Below are positions 1 to 8,741 of a DNA stretch of 64,000 bases, piece by piece. The notes beneath the pieces were generated by a model. The model did no database searches, was not told the DNA's origin, and saw nothing but the letters and a program-made list of their open reading frames with translations. Made by a program: the position numbers and the translations under genes. Location of the stretch: positions 3,260,001-3,324,000 of the forward strand of contig NZ_AP026708.1 in the NCBI RefSeq assembly GCF_026000375.1, in the 5' to 3' direction. Source of the DNA: Pseudodesulfovibrio portus. Its GTDB lineage: Bacteria > Desulfobacterota > Desulfovibrionia > Desulfovibrionales > Desulfovibrionaceae. Numbering within the stretch: the stretch's first letter is position 1; the number at the start of each line of letters is the position of its first letter.

Positions 1-1
1 G

Positions 2-1618
2 GCCGTGGGCGTTCGCGGCTTCAACGGCCTGCTCTCCAACAAGCACCTGGTCCTGCTCGACGGCAGGCCCATCACCTCGCCCACCACTTCCGGTGTGAAC
101 TGGGGCAGCGCCGTGCCCGTCAGCATGATCAAACGCATCGAGGTGGTTCGCGGAGTCTGGACCAGCCTGTGGGGCGCCGACTCCTTTACCGGTGTCATCA
201 ACATCATCACCAAGACCGCAGAGGAGGCCAGCGGCGGCCAGAGCGTGACCACGGTCGGGACTTCCGGGGTCGAGCAGGTGGTTCGGTATGGCGGAGAGGT
301 CGGTGACAACGGCCATGCCGTGGGATTCGGCAGGACCGCCTACGAGGACGGCGACGGCATCAAGGGAGACGGCCGGAACAGGGGGTCCCGCGACTGGAAG
401 ACCCTTCAGGGGGGCTTCCGCTACGATTGGGAAAATGCCTACACCGACTTGCTGACCCTGCAGGGCGAGATGCAGGAGTCGCGCATCCATGAAACGTCGG
501 CGGGGGTGGACCGCTTCTTCTCGCCGCGTGATTCCGTGTCGTACAACGGGTACACCCAGTTCGTCTGGGACCGGGCCACGGGCCTGGACGCGGGCGTCCG
601 GTTCAGAACCTCTTTTTCCCACGGCGGCATCCAGATGGGGGATTATACCGACATCGCCAACACCGTGGACGCGGAACTGCAATACGCGGCGGAGCAGGCG
701 GGCATTCACCGGCTGACCTGGGGCGCGGGCACACGGTATTATTGGGAAGACATCCCGGACAGGAATCGCCCCGAAAGGGATCGTGACGACCATTCCTTCT
801 CCGGCAACGCCTTTATCCAGGACAGGATCACCGTCCTGCCTGAGAGCCTGTACCTGTTCCTGGGTTCCAAGTTCGACTACCTGGGGCAGGGGAGCCTGGA
901 GATCCAGCCGTCCGTGCGGTTGCTGCACACCCGTGAGGACTCGGAATACTGGCTGGCCGTGTCCAGGGCGGTGCGCACCGACAACTGGTATCAGCAGTCC
1001 GGGGATTTTTTCATTGATTACAAGGGGAACCGGTACAGGGTCATCGCCCCCGGCGACCTGGATACGGAGGAATTGGTCGCCTACGAAGCCGGGTACAGGC
1101 ACCGATTCTCAAGGGATACGAGTCTTGACGTGTCGTTTTACGTCAACGACTACGACGACCTGATCATGTACGATTTCGATGACGCGACCAACACCGCCGT
1201 CCTGACCAATTCCCTCAAGGGAACGGCCTACGGGGTGGAGGCGCTCTATGAGTGGAGGGTCTCCGACCGGGTCACTCTGCGACCCTCCGCCAGTCTCATT
1301 TACCAGCGGCTCTACGGGCTGGACGCCATGCCCATGGGCGGGGCAATGCCGGAAGAGGGCATGGGCAGCGAGGTCAAGCTGCAGGTCATGACCAAGCCTG
1401 CGCAGGATGTCGGCCTGGACGTGCTCGCCGGGTTCATCGACAGCCCGGACAAGCGGGCTTACCCCGGTTACTTCGAGGTCGAGGCCCACGCATCCTGGCG
1501 GGCCACGGACCAGCTTCTTCTGGAGGTCATCGGTCGGAACCTGGCCGGGGCCGACAACCGGTTCTCCGAGTTGCGCGTCGACCCGAGCCTGAAATTGCGG
1601 CTGACCTGGGATTTCTGA
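2..1618 (+). CDS. TonB-dependent outer-membrane receptor, 5' end outside the window
   Basis: This is the last 538 or so residues of an outer-membrane active-transport receptor. The reading frame is open to the window edge and begins inside the plug domain (VGVRGFNG, then a plug-like GVINIITK segment near residue 65), so the GTG at position 5 is not a real start. The rest is a beta barrel of alternating aromatic and polar strands and it ends in LRLTWDF, the C-terminal Phe expected of a BamA-assembled barrel. The substrate cannot be told. Its stop overlaps the start of the YfiR-like gene (ATGA), and that gene overlaps a histidine kinase, so ligand uptake and signalling are probably transcribed together. 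Confidence 0.92.
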   Translation, partial: AVGVRGFNGLLSNKHLVLLDGRPITSPTTSGVNWGSAVPVSMIKRIEVVRGVWTSLWGADSFTGVINIITKTAEEASGGQSVTTVGTSGVEQVVRYGGEVGDNGHAVGFGRTAYEDGDGIKGDGRNRGSRDWKTLQGGFRYDWENAYTDLLTLQGEMQESRIHETSAGVDRFFSPRDSVSYNGYTQFVWDRATGLDAGVRFRTSFSHGGIQMGDYTDIANTVDAELQYAAEQAGIHRLTWGAGTRYYWEDIPDRNRPERDRDDHSFSGNAFIQDRITVLPESLYLFLGSKFDYLGQGSLEIQPSVRLLHTREDSEYWLAVSRAVRTDNWYQQSGDFFIDYKGNRYRVIAPGDLDTEELVAYEAGYRHRFSRDTSLDVSFYVNDYDDLIMYDFDDATNTAVLTNSLKGTAYGVEALYEWRVSDRVTLRPSASLIYQRLYGLDAMPMGGAMPEEGMGSEVKLQVMTKPAQDVGLDVLAGFIDSPDKRAYPGYFEVEAHASWRATDQLLLEVIGRNLAGADNRFSELRVDPSLKLRLTWDF

Positions 1619-2151
1619 TGCATCCGAGGTGGCAGGTCCTGTTCGCGTGCCTGATCTGGGCGTTTTCCCTATCAACCGCTGTCGCCGGGGGCGGCCAGGG
1701 GCTCACCGCCTCTCCCGACCGGTTGCGGGCATTGTACGTCCAGCGACTGGTCAAGTACGTCACCTGGCCCGAGGGGGCCGGGCCGGGGAAGGATGAGCCG
1801 TTCATCGTTGCCGCCGTGGACCCCGACGCGCTCAGGCCGTATTTCGCCGCCGGGGAAGCTGCCGCCCGTTTCAGGCTGGTGCAATGGCCTGCCCGGAAAT
1901 ACCACGTCCTGGTCCTGATCGGGGCCCCGCAACGGGAGGTCGCCGCCATCCTGAAAAGGGTTTCCGGGGAACCCGTGCTCACGATCTCGCAGAATCCGGT
2001 CAACCTCGGGCTGGGGAGCGTGGTGGATTTCGCCTGGAAGAACGGCAAGTTGAAACTGGAGATTAATTCCGATGCCGCCGAGGCGGCGGGGTTGACCGTC
2101 AGTTCACGCCTGTTGCAGCTGGCACGCATCTACAGGAAGGCGGAGCGATGA
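1618..2151 (+). CDS. YfiR-like periplasmic protein (DUF4154)
   Basis: A 177-residue protein with a cleavable signal peptide ending about residue 24 (AVAGGG), followed by a YfiR/DUF4154 domain: the opening LRALYVQRLVKYVTWPE, the central KYHVLVLIG strand and the end motif LTISQNPVNLGLGSVVDF are typical. YfiR proteins bind the periplasmic part of a membrane signalling partner; in Pseudomonas the partner is the CHASE8 diguanylate cyclase YfiN. Here the next gene, overlapping by ATGA, is a kinase with a CHASE8-like sensor region, so it is the obvious partner. The start is fixed by the overlap with the receptor stop. Confidence 0.85.
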   Translation: MHPRWQVLFACLIWAFSLSTAVAGGGQGLTASPDRLRALYVQRLVKYVTWPEGAGPGKDEPFIVAAVDPDALRPYFAAGEAAARFRLVQWPARKYHVLVLIGAPQREVAAILKRVSGEPVLTISQNPVNLGLGSVVDFAWKNGKLKLEINSDAAEAAGLTVSSRLLQLARIYRKAER

Positions 2152-3680
2152 CCGAACAACGCCTCAGACCCCTGGGCCGGAAGATCGTTGCCGCCATTCT
2201 GTCCATCACCCTGCTGGCCTTGGGATTGTTCTTCGTGCTGAACATCATCCCCATGATGTACGGCTTCCGTACCAATGCCGCCGACCGGGCCAGGACCCTG
2301 GCCGAACTCATGGGTTCATCCCTGTCCGCGTCCGTGGATTTCGAGGACGACGAGGCGGCCCGGGAAAACCTGGCGGCCCTGTCCCTCATCCCCGAGGTGA
2401 CCGGGGCGGCGGTCCTCCTGGACGACGGCACGGTGTTCGTCTCGTTCGAGGATGCCCCGGCAGTGGAGGATGCGTCCGATGTCTCGGTGCGCATGGGCTT
2501 GTCGGAGTTGACCGTGGCCGCGCCCGTCCCTGCGGCCCACCAGGGAAGCGTGGTGGTCATCGGCATGTCCCTGGACGGCCAGTGGTCGTTCATCCGGGGG
2601 TATTTCGTGAACGGCTGCCTCATCTCGGTGGTGGTTTTCCTGTTCTGCTTCAAGGTCGCGGGGGTGGTCAGGAGAAAGCTGGGCGGCCCCTTGCACGAGC
2701 TGACCAGGGTGGTGCACGACATCTCGCGGAGCCGGGATTATTCACGCCGGGTGGAGCATGAGAGCGATGATGAGATCGGCGTCCTGGTGGCGGAGTTCAA
2801 CTCCATGCTGGAAAAGATCGAGCACCGGGACCGGCGGTTGGGACGCCACCGGGAGATGCTGGAGCAGCGGGTCCAGGAACGGACCCTGCAACTCGAATCA
2901 AAGCAGTTGGAACTGATAAGGAACAACAACCAGTTGTATCGGGAAATCAGGAAGCGGAACCAGGCCGAGATGATCAAGGACGAGGTGGAGCGCATCAACC
3001 GGCACGACCTGAAATCCGGGTTGAGCCTGGTCATCGGGTACCCGGAGCTGCTGCTCACCGAGGGGGGCCTCACGGACAGGCAGGAGCGGTTGATCAAGCG
3101 CATCCGTTCGGCCGGGTACAGGATGCTCGACATGATCCGCAACCACCTGGACATGTTCAAGATGGAGAAGGGGGTCTATGCCCTGCATACGGGACGGATC
3201 GATCTGGTGGAGGTCCTGTGCGAGCTGGAAGAGGAGTTCATGCCGCTGCTGACCAGCCGGGGCGTGCGGTTGGACATGGCCGTCAATGGGGTCGAGGCCG
3301 TGGGAGACGAAGTCTTTCTCATCAGCGGCGAGGGGCCGCTTCTGCGCACCCTGTGCCGGAATCTCATCCAGAACGCCATCGAGGCCTCGGCCGAGGGCGA
3401 CGTGGTCACGGTGTCCCTGGACGACGGGGAGCGCAAGACGCTGACCCTCTCCAATCCGGCCCCGGTTCCCGAACCCATCCGGCGCAGGTTCTTCGACAAG
3501 TACGTCACTGCGGGCAAGGAAAACGGCACCGGCCTGGGCACTTATCACGCGGCCCTCATCGCCCGGACCCACGGAGCGAATATCTCCATGAAGACCGACG
3601 ACGCGACCGGCACGGTCATGCAGGTCGTGTTCAGGGAAAAGGGAGCCGGACAGATTTCCGTGTCAGCGGCGTCCGATTGA
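2148..3680 (+). CDS. Membrane sensor histidine kinase with CHASE8-like sensor domain
   Basis: A 510-residue inner-membrane kinase. A transmembrane segment (about residues 15-40) leads to a periplasmic CHASE8-like region (about 45-135, with ASVDFEDDEAARENLAAL and VTGAAVLLDDGTVF), a second membrane segment near 155-175, HAMP, a coiled coil, a HisKA-like region with likely phospho-acceptor His286 (NRHDLKSG), and an HATPase_c domain with the N box LCRNLIQNAIEAS and G box NGTGLGTYHA. CHASE8 is the type of domain bound by YfiR in YfiN, which fits the adjacent YfiR-like gene. No response regulator gene is adjacent, so the output is unknown. Confidence 0.9.
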   Translation: MTEQRLRPLGRKIVAAILSITLLALGLFFVLNIIPMMYGFRTNAADRARTLAELMGSSLSASVDFEDDEAARENLAALSLIPEVTGAAVLLDDGTVFVSFEDAPAVEDASDVSVRMGLSELTVAAPVPAAHQGSVVVIGMSLDGQWSFIRGYFVNGCLISVVVFLFCFKVAGVVRRKLGGPLHELTRVVHDISRSRDYSRRVEHESDDEIGVLVAEFNSMLEKIEHRDRRLGRHREMLEQRVQERTLQLESKQLELIRNNNQLYREIRKRNQAEMIKDEVERINRHDLKSGLSLVIGYPELLLTEGGLTDRQERLIKRIRSAGYRMLDMIRNHLDMFKMEKGVYALHTGRIDLVEVLCELEEEFMPLLTSRGVRLDMAVNGVEAVGDEVFLISGEGPLLRTLCRNLIQNAIEASAEGDVVTVSLDDGERKTLTLSNPAPVPEPIRRRFFDKYVTAGKENGTGLGTYHAALIARTHGANISMKTDDATGTVMQVVFREKGAGQISVSAASD

Positions 3681-3703
3681 TTCCGGATTGTCCGGGAAGC
3701 GCA

Positions 3704-4528
3704 TCACCTGCGCGCCTTTGCCAGCGCGGCAACGAGTCCTTCCGGCGTCAGTGCGTCGGCTGCGAGCCCGAGGCGGAAACCGACCTGTACCGCCTGTGGG
3801 GGGATCAGGCCGCATTGATCCAGCAGCGTGTGGTTCTCGAACAGGCCTGAAACGGACCCGTCGTATTGCTTGCGTCCCTGCCCGAGGCAGACGGCCCGGG
3901 TCATGTTCTCGGCCACGAAGTCCATGTCGTGGCTGATGGCCAGCACGATCTTGCCCCGGTCCCGGAGGGTGCGCAGCATCGCCTCCAGCAGGCCGAGCTC
4001 TCGCGGGTCGAGTCCGGCAGTGGGCTCGTCCAGGACCACGGCCCCTGTGTCCATGGCCATGACCGAGGCGATGGCCAGCCGTTTGCGTTCGCTCAGCCCC
4101 AGGTCGTGGGGGTTGCGGTCTTCCATGCCCGAAAGGTCCATGGCGGCGATGGCGGCTGCGGTCAACTCCCGAACCTTTTTCTCAGGGTATTTCAGGTTGC
4201 GCGGGCCAAAGGCCACCTCCTCAACCACCGAGCCCTTGCATATCTGGTTGTCCGGGTTCTGGAAGAGCAGGGCGACCGAACCTGCCAGTTGGGCCACCCG
4301 TTTGTCGCTGGTGGGGTCGCCGTTGATCAGGACCGCCCCGCGGGTAGGCCGGAGCAGTCCGTTGAGGTGTTTGACCAGGGTTGACTTGCCCGAGCCGTTG
4401 TGGCCGACCAGGGCCACGCATTCCCCCGGGCGCAGGCTGAGCGAAATGTCTGTGAGCGCCTCCACCCCGCCGTCGTAACGGAAGCAGATGTCTCGCATTT
4501 CTATTTTCATGGCGTTTGCTTCAGCCAT
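3704..4528 (-). CDS. ecfA: ECF transporter ATPase, first copy
   Basis: A 274-residue ABC ATPase of the energy-coupling-factor type. Walker A is GHNGSGKST, the Q loop is LLFQNPDNQI, and Walker B is GAVVLDEPTAGLD followed by the H-loop segment LAISHD. The ABC signature reads LGLSERKRLAIAS instead of LSGGQ, so the canonical Gly-Gly-Gln is missing; the other ATPase in the operon keeps it. The start overlaps the end of that gene by 8 bases. It is the last gene of the operon and converges on the histidine kinase gene across a 23-base gap with no terminator that I can see. Confidence 0.9.
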   Translation of the reverse strand: MAEANAMKIEMRDICFRYDGGVEALTDISLSLRPGECVALVGHNGSGKSTLVKHLNGLLRPTRGAVLINGDPTSDKRVAQLAGSVALLFQNPDNQICKGSVVEEVAFGPRNLKYPEKKVRELTAAAIAAMDLSGMEDRNPHDLGLSERKRLAIASVMAMDTGAVVLDEPTAGLDPRELGLLEAMLRTLRDRGKIVLAISHDMDFVAENMTRAVCLGQGRKQYDGSVSGLFENHTLLDQCGLIPPQAVQVGFRLGLAADALTPEGLVAALAKARR

Positions 4529-5366
4529 TGCCCAGCCCCTGCACGGTGTCTTCGAGGGTGGTGGGCAATCCGGCGTCCTCCGGCCAAAGGTCGCGTTCCC
4601 CTGCCAGTTCGCCGATGCGGGTGAACCGCGTCCAGTCGAGACCGATGTCCCTGATGCGCGGCGAGACCAGCACTTCCTCGGGCGCGCCGTCCAGCACGGC
4701 CTGTCCCTTGTGCAGGGCGATGACCCGGTCGGCGAACAGGGCCACGCTTTCCAGCCGCTGCTCGGCGACCACGATGGTTTTGCCCTGTTCCCCGAGTTGG
4801 CGGAGAATTGCGAAGACCGCCCGGGCGGAAGCCGGATCGAGGAATGTGGTGGGTTCGTCCAGGACCAGTATGGGCGTGTCCCCGGCCACTGCCGCAGCCA
4901 GGGCCACCTTTTGCATCTGGCCGCCGGAAAGGTGGTGGGGGGAGCGGTCGGCCAGATCGGCCAGCCCGGTCAGGGCGAGGGCCGCATCCACCCGGTCCAG
5001 CATGGACTGCCTGTCCATGCCCCGGTTTTCCAGGCCAAAGGCGATTTCGTCGCGGACCGTGAAGCGGACGCCGGACAGCTGGCTTTCCGGGTTCTGCATG
5101 ACAAGGGCGACGGATTCGGCCATCTCCGACACGCTCGTCTCGGCGCTGTCCTTGTCGCAGACGCGGACATGGCCCCGGATGCTGCCCTGGTACAGGTGGG
5201 GGATCACGCCGGTCAGGGCGTGGCACAGGCTGGTCTTGCCCGAATTGTTCGCGCCGATGACGGCCACGAACTGGCCCTGCCCGATGTCGAGGGACAGGTT
5301 GTCCAGGGCCGTGTCTTCACTGTCCGGATAGGTGTAGGAGAGGCCCGAAATATCAATAATCGCCAT
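4521..5366 (-). CDS. ecfA: ECF transporter ATPase, second copy
   Basis: A 281-residue ABC ATPase that pairs with the neighbouring ATPase to form the heterodimeric motor of an ECF transporter. It shows Walker A GANNSGKTS, Q loop LVMQNPESQLSG, the intact signature LSGGQMQKVALA and Walker B ILVLDEPTTFLD. With the neighbour's altered signature this suggests one canonical and one degenerate composite ATP site, as in many heterodimeric ABC motors. It lies 3 bases after the transmembrane T-component gene. Confidence 0.9.
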   Translation of the reverse strand: MAIIDISGLSYTYPDSEDTALDNLSLDIGQGQFVAVIGANNSGKTSLCHALTGVIPHLYQGSIRGHVRVCDKDSAETSVSEMAESVALVMQNPESQLSGVRFTVRDEIAFGLENRGMDRQSMLDRVDAALALTGLADLADRSPHHLSGGQMQKVALAAAVAGDTPILVLDEPTTFLDPASARAVFAILRQLGEQGKTIVVAEQRLESVALFADRVIALHKGQAVLDGAPEEVLVSPRIRDIGLDWTRFTRIGELAGERDLWPEDAGLPTTLEDTVQGLGNG

Positions 5367-5369
5367 TTT

Positions 5370-6149
5370 TCACCACACCATCCCATGGAGGACGAGAAAG
5401 CCGGTCGCGGCCAGGATTGCCCTGCGCACGACCCGTTGCGCGGTGGAGTCCGGGACCATCCGCAGGGAGGTCTTGGCCCCTGGCGAACGGAAGCCCCGCA
5501 GTTCCAGGGCGATGGCCCGCTCTTCGATTTCCGTGAACGCGCCCAGCACCAGCGGGGCGATCAGGGGAGGCAGGGCGCGCATCCGGCCAAGAAGGTTGCC
5601 GCCGGAATCCAGCCCCCTGGCCTGTTGTGCGGCCTTGATCACGCCGGTCCGGGCGCGCATGGCCGGCAGCATGAGCAGGGGGCTGCCCACGATGTACGCC
5701 ATGGCCGGCGGCCAGCCCGCCTTGTTCAGGGCCGCGATGAAATCCGCCGGGTGGGTGGTGAAGACGAAGAGCAGGGAGGCCGCGAGGATGGCCGCCAACT
5801 GCAACAGGATGGTCCCGCCGAAGCGCAAGCCCTCTTCGTAGAGCGTGATCCCTTGCCAGGTGAGCAGGCCGGTGTGGTTGCCCGGGTACAGGAAGCCGTG
5901 GATGGGGAGCATGAACAGGGCCAGCGGCAGGAGCGTGCGCCAGGCGAATTTCCACATGGCCGGGAAGATGCCGCCGGTGACGGCCAGGACCAGGTTCAGG
6001 CCGAGCAGCGTCGCCGCCGTGGCTGCGTTCCCCGGCTCGAAATAGGCCGCCACCCCGACGAGCAGGATGAAGAACACCTTGCCGAAGGGGTGGCAGCCGT
6101 GAAGTCGGGATCGTCCCTCGATGTAGAGGGTCGTGCCATGGGAGCTCAA
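5370..6149 (-). CDS. ecfT: ECF transporter T component (CbiQ/EcfT family)
   Basis: A 259-residue polytopic protein. The N-terminal RSRLHGCHPFGKV matches the start seen in EcfT/CbiQ proteins, where a short pre-helix (usually D-P-R-x-K) precedes the first membrane helix. Later it carries cytoplasmic coupling helices with the conserved small-residue and arginine signatures (ARTGVIKAAQQARGLDSGGN and IALELRGFRSPGAKTS). The best start is TTG at 6149; no ATG lies in frame near it. It connects the ATPases to the S component encoded just upstream. Confidence 0.85.
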   Translation of the reverse strand: MSSHGTTLYIEGRSRLHGCHPFGKVFFILLVGVAAYFEPGNAATAATLLGLNLVLAVTGGIFPAMWKFAWRTLLPLALFMLPIHGFLYPGNHTGLLTWQGITLYEEGLRFGGTILLQLAAILAASLLFVFTTHPADFIAALNKAGWPPAMAYIVGSPLLMLPAMRARTGVIKAAQQARGLDSGGNLLGRMRALPPLIAPLVLGAFTEIEERAIALELRGFRSPGAKTSLRMVPDSTAQRVVRRAILAATGFLVLHGMVW

Positions 6150-6192
6150 TGCGGTCGTCCGTTTGTTGCCGGGATGCGATTCGGGCCCGCGA

Positions 6193-6789
6193 TCAGGCGG
6201 CGGTCGGCATCGAGCCGGAGAAGCGGGTCGTGATCCGCTGGGGCAAAGCCTTGATGATGCCCCAGGCCAGGACGGCGGTGACGACCTTGTCGATGACGTT
6301 GGAGGTGAACACGGTGACCACCACGGAGCCGAACAGGTCCTTGCCCAGGGCGAGCATGTATGCGGTCACGAAGTCCGCGCCGCTGCCGGTGATGCCGCCG
6401 AACATGTAGAGACGGATGGGGACGGCCACCACGGCGTTGAACACGGTGATGATCAGACCGGCGATGATGGCCTGCCACCAGGTCTTGAACAATCCGTAAC
6501 GGGCACACAGGCCGGCCACGATACCGATGACCATGGCCACCGGGGCAAAGGCCGCGGCCACGGGGGAGCTGATCACGCCCCAGATGAGGTTGGTCAGCAG
6601 ACCGGCCAGGCCGCCGGCCCAGGGACCGGCCAGGACGCCCACCATCACCGTGCCGATGGAGTCCAGGAAAATAGGTAGTTTCAGGAGCGATACCAACTGT
6701 CCGACAACGATGTTGACCGCGATGGCGACCGCGATCAGGACCCATGTGAATGTGGTGAAATCTTTCTTGATTTGTTCGTTGATGCTCAT
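6193..6789 (-). CDS. ECF transporter S component, substrate unknown
   Basis: A 198-residue protein with about six hydrophobic helices, of the ECF substrate-binding subunit type (PIFLDSIGTVMVGVLAGPWA, then GGLAGLLTNLIWG). It would bind a vitamin, metal or small metabolite and dock on EcfT. I cannot assign the substrate: no biotin-, cobalt- or riboflavin-specific gene is nearby and no vitamin riboswitch is visible upstream. The gene follows the PPC-domain gene by 5 bases and precedes ecfT by 43 bases, so all five genes appear to form one operon. Confidence 0.82.
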   Translation of the reverse strand: MSINEQIKKDFTTFTWVLIAVAIAVNIVVGQLVSLLKLPIFLDSIGTVMVGVLAGPWAGGLAGLLTNLIWGVISSPVAAAFAPVAMVIGIVAGLCARYGLFKTWWQAIIAGLIITVFNAVVAVPIRLYMFGGITGSGADFVTAYMLALGKDLFGSVVVTVFTSNVIDKVVTAVLAWGIIKALPQRITTRFSGSMPTAA

Positions 6790-6794
6790 GTCCT

Positions 6795-7205
6795 CTACTC
6801 CTTGGTCACGGTTGTGGGTTGTATGGAAAGTTCCGGGTATCCGGTTTCCGGGTCGTGAGTGCGCAGGAAGCGGTATTCGGGCATGACCCCGACAACGATC
6901 TCGGCGGTGGTGTACACCCGGCTGCCGGGCAGCAGGTGTGCACCCACGGTCTTGCCGCTTCCGTCCGAGATGGCGATGTGCAGGTGGGAGCCGTGGCTGG
7001 AAAGGAGCCCGACCAGGGACACGATTTCAAAGTGGCCCTCAAGGGTCGTGGCTTCCGCGCAGTTGGCCATGCGCAGGACGGCACGGGTCAGGGACCCCAC
7101 GCAGGTCAGCACGCAGGCGGCCTGGATTTCCCGCTCACGTACAAGGCGTTCAAGTTCTTCGAGGACGTCGTCTCCGGGGTGCAGTCGAAGGGCGATGGGC
7201 AGCAT
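6795..7205 (-). CDS. PPC/DUF296-domain protein
   Basis: A protein of 136 residues consisting of one PPC (plant and prokaryote conserved, DUF296) domain: the LRLHPGDDVLEELERLV opening, ACVLTCVGSLTRAVLR, GLLSSHGSHLHIAISD and GAHLLPGSRVYTTAEIVV are diagnostic. Plant relatives bind DNA through an added AT hook, which is absent here; bacterial single-domain versions form trimers of unknown function. I chose ATG 7205, but an in-frame GTG at 7217 is also possible; neither has a strong ribosome-binding site. It is the first gene of the ECF operon, so it may act as ligand sensor or accessory factor for the transporter (inference). Confidence 0.85.
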   Translation of the reverse strand: MLPIALRLHPGDDVLEELERLVREREIQAACVLTCVGSLTRAVLRMANCAEATTLEGHFEIVSLVGLLSSHGSHLHIAISDGSGKTVGAHLLPGSRVYTTAEIVVGVMPEYRFLRTHDPETGYPELSIQPTTVTKE

Positions 7206-7293
7206 TGTGGTCCACACACTTTTTTAATTGTAACCGTATGATATGTTTGGTCTAGCAATTTGAATTTCTCGTTACTGACAAGCAATAGTATCA

Positions 7294-7311
7294 TTGTGAT
7301 CAATATCACAA
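7294..7311. promoter_or_regulatory. Perfect Crp/Fnr-family operator palindrome
   Basis: The sequence is TTGTGA, six bases, then TCACAA, a perfect inverted repeat with the TGTGA-N6-TCACA core of the Crp/Fnr family. From memory, the HcpR regulators of Desulfovibrio use a site of this form. It lies about 90 bases upstream of the PPC-ECF operon, and the other flanking gene points away, so the operon is the only plausible target. Whether it activates or represses cannot be read. Confidence 0.7.
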
Positions 7312-7385
7312 ATCGTTTTTATAAATGGATTAGAGCGGTATGAAATGAAAAAAGCAATACAACGGAAAGGCGGGTCCTGTTGCCG

Positions 7386-8735
7386 TTACTTCGGGTCCAC
7401 CAGGATGGCGACCACGTCCATGACGTTGGTCAGGGTCGGGCCGGTCTTGAGCAGGGTGCCCGTGTTGGTGAAGAATCGGTAGGCGTTGTTGTCCGCCAGG
7501 AATTCGCGGGCGACCATGGCCTGCGCCTCGGAGCGGGCCATGGTGTCCGGGAAGACCATGGCCCCGGCCGCGTCCGTGGGGCCGTCCGTGCCGTCGGTGC
7601 CCAGGCAGAGCACGGACATTTGCTCGCGGCAGGAATGGATTTCGGCGATCTCGATGGCCGCGGCCAGGGCGAATTCCTGGTTCCGGCCCCCTTTGCCGCG
7701 CCCCCTGACGGTCACGGTGGTCTCGCCTCCGGCCAGCAGGCAGAGGGGCGGCTTCACCTCGTGCAGGCCTTCACCGTATTCGTGCGCCAGCCGGATCATC
7801 CGGGACGCCGTGTCGCGCGCTTCGCCCGCCATGGCGTAGTCCGTCACCACCGGGGTGTAGCCCAGCTCCCGGGCCGCCTCGGCAGCCCCGTCCACGGCCA
7901 TGGCGTTGCCCGCGATGATCGTGTTCAGCACCCGGTTAAAGCAGCTGTCCCCTTTCTTGCGGGTCTCGGGCTCCTTTCCGGCGCAGCCGTCGCGGATGAC
8001 CCGGCGCACCGCGTCGGGCAGGTCCGCGCACAGCTCGTATTTGTCGAGCACCGCCTGGCAGTCCAGGAAGGTGGAGTCGTCCGGGGCCGTGGGCCCGGAG
8101 CCGATGACGTCGAGGTGGTCGCCGATGACGTCGGAGATGATCAGGGAGACGACCGTGGCCGGTTCCAGGGCCCCGGCCAGGTGGCCGCCCTTGAACCGGG
8201 AGAGGTGTTTGCGGATGGCGTTGATCTCGTTGATGGTCGCGCCGCATTCGAGCAGGCTGCGGGTGGCCGCCTGCTTGTGGCTCAGGGTCACCGGGTCGCG
8301 GGGGGCGGGCACGATGGCGCTGGCCCCGCCGGACAGCAGGCAGAAGACGAGGTCCTTTTCCGTGGTCCCCTTTGCCAGTCCGAGGATGTCCTTGGCCGCG
8401 CGTTCCCCGGCCGGGTCGGGCACCGGGTGGCCGGATTCCATGACCCGTGTCTTTTTCAGTTTCACGCCGTGGCCGTACTTGGTGGCCACCAGGCCGCCGT
8501 GCAGCCGGTCGCCCAGCACGGACTCCAGGGTTCGGGCCATGGCCGCCGACGCCTTGCCCGCACCGATGACGAAGATGCGCTCAAAAGAGGCCAGGTCGTA
8601 GGTCCGACCGTCCACGGTCAGCGTGTCGTTTTCAAGTGACAGGGCGGTCCGCATGGCCGGGTCCGGGGAGACGGCCTGCAACGCCCTGTCCGCGATGGCG
8701 CGGAGAATGCGTTCCTTTTCTTTATATACGGTCAT
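7386..8735 (-). CDS. gckA: Glycerate 2-kinase, MOFRL/GckA family
   Basis: A 449-residue enzyme of the DUF4147-MOFRL family that phosphorylates D-glycerate to 2-phosphoglycerate. Family signatures are FVIGAGKASAAMA near residue 55, ESGHPVPDPAG, LLSGGASAI near 150 with the following KQAATRSLLECGATINEINAIRKHLSRFKGG region (shown here only by its ends, KQAATRSLL and HLSRFKGG), IISDVIGD, and the C-terminal AGGETTVTVRGRGKGGRNQE segment. Its length is normal. It begins 6 bases after the stop of a hydroxypyruvate-reductase-like gene, which would supply D-glycerate. Confidence 0.92.
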   Translation of the reverse strand: MTVYKEKERILRAIADRALQAVSPDPAMRTALSLENDTLTVDGRTYDLASFERIFVIGAGKASAAMARTLESVLGDRLHGGLVATKYGHGVKLKKTRVMESGHPVPDPAGERAAKDILGLAKGTTEKDLVFCLLSGGASAIVPAPRDPVTLSHKQAATRSLLECGATINEINAIRKHLSRFKGGHLAGALEPATVVSLIISDVIGDHLDVIGSGPTAPDDSTFLDCQAVLDKYELCADLPDAVRRVIRDGCAGKEPETRKKGDSCFNRVLNTIIAGNAMAVDGAAEAARELGYTPVVTDYAMAGEARDTASRMIRLAHEYGEGLHEVKPPLCLLAGGETTVTVRGRGKGGRNQEFALAAAIEIAEIHSCREQMSVLCLGTDGTDGPTDAAGAMVFPDTMARSEAQAMVAREFLADNNAYRFFTNTGTLLKTGPTLTNVMDVVAILVDPK

Positions 8736-8741
8736 GGTCGG

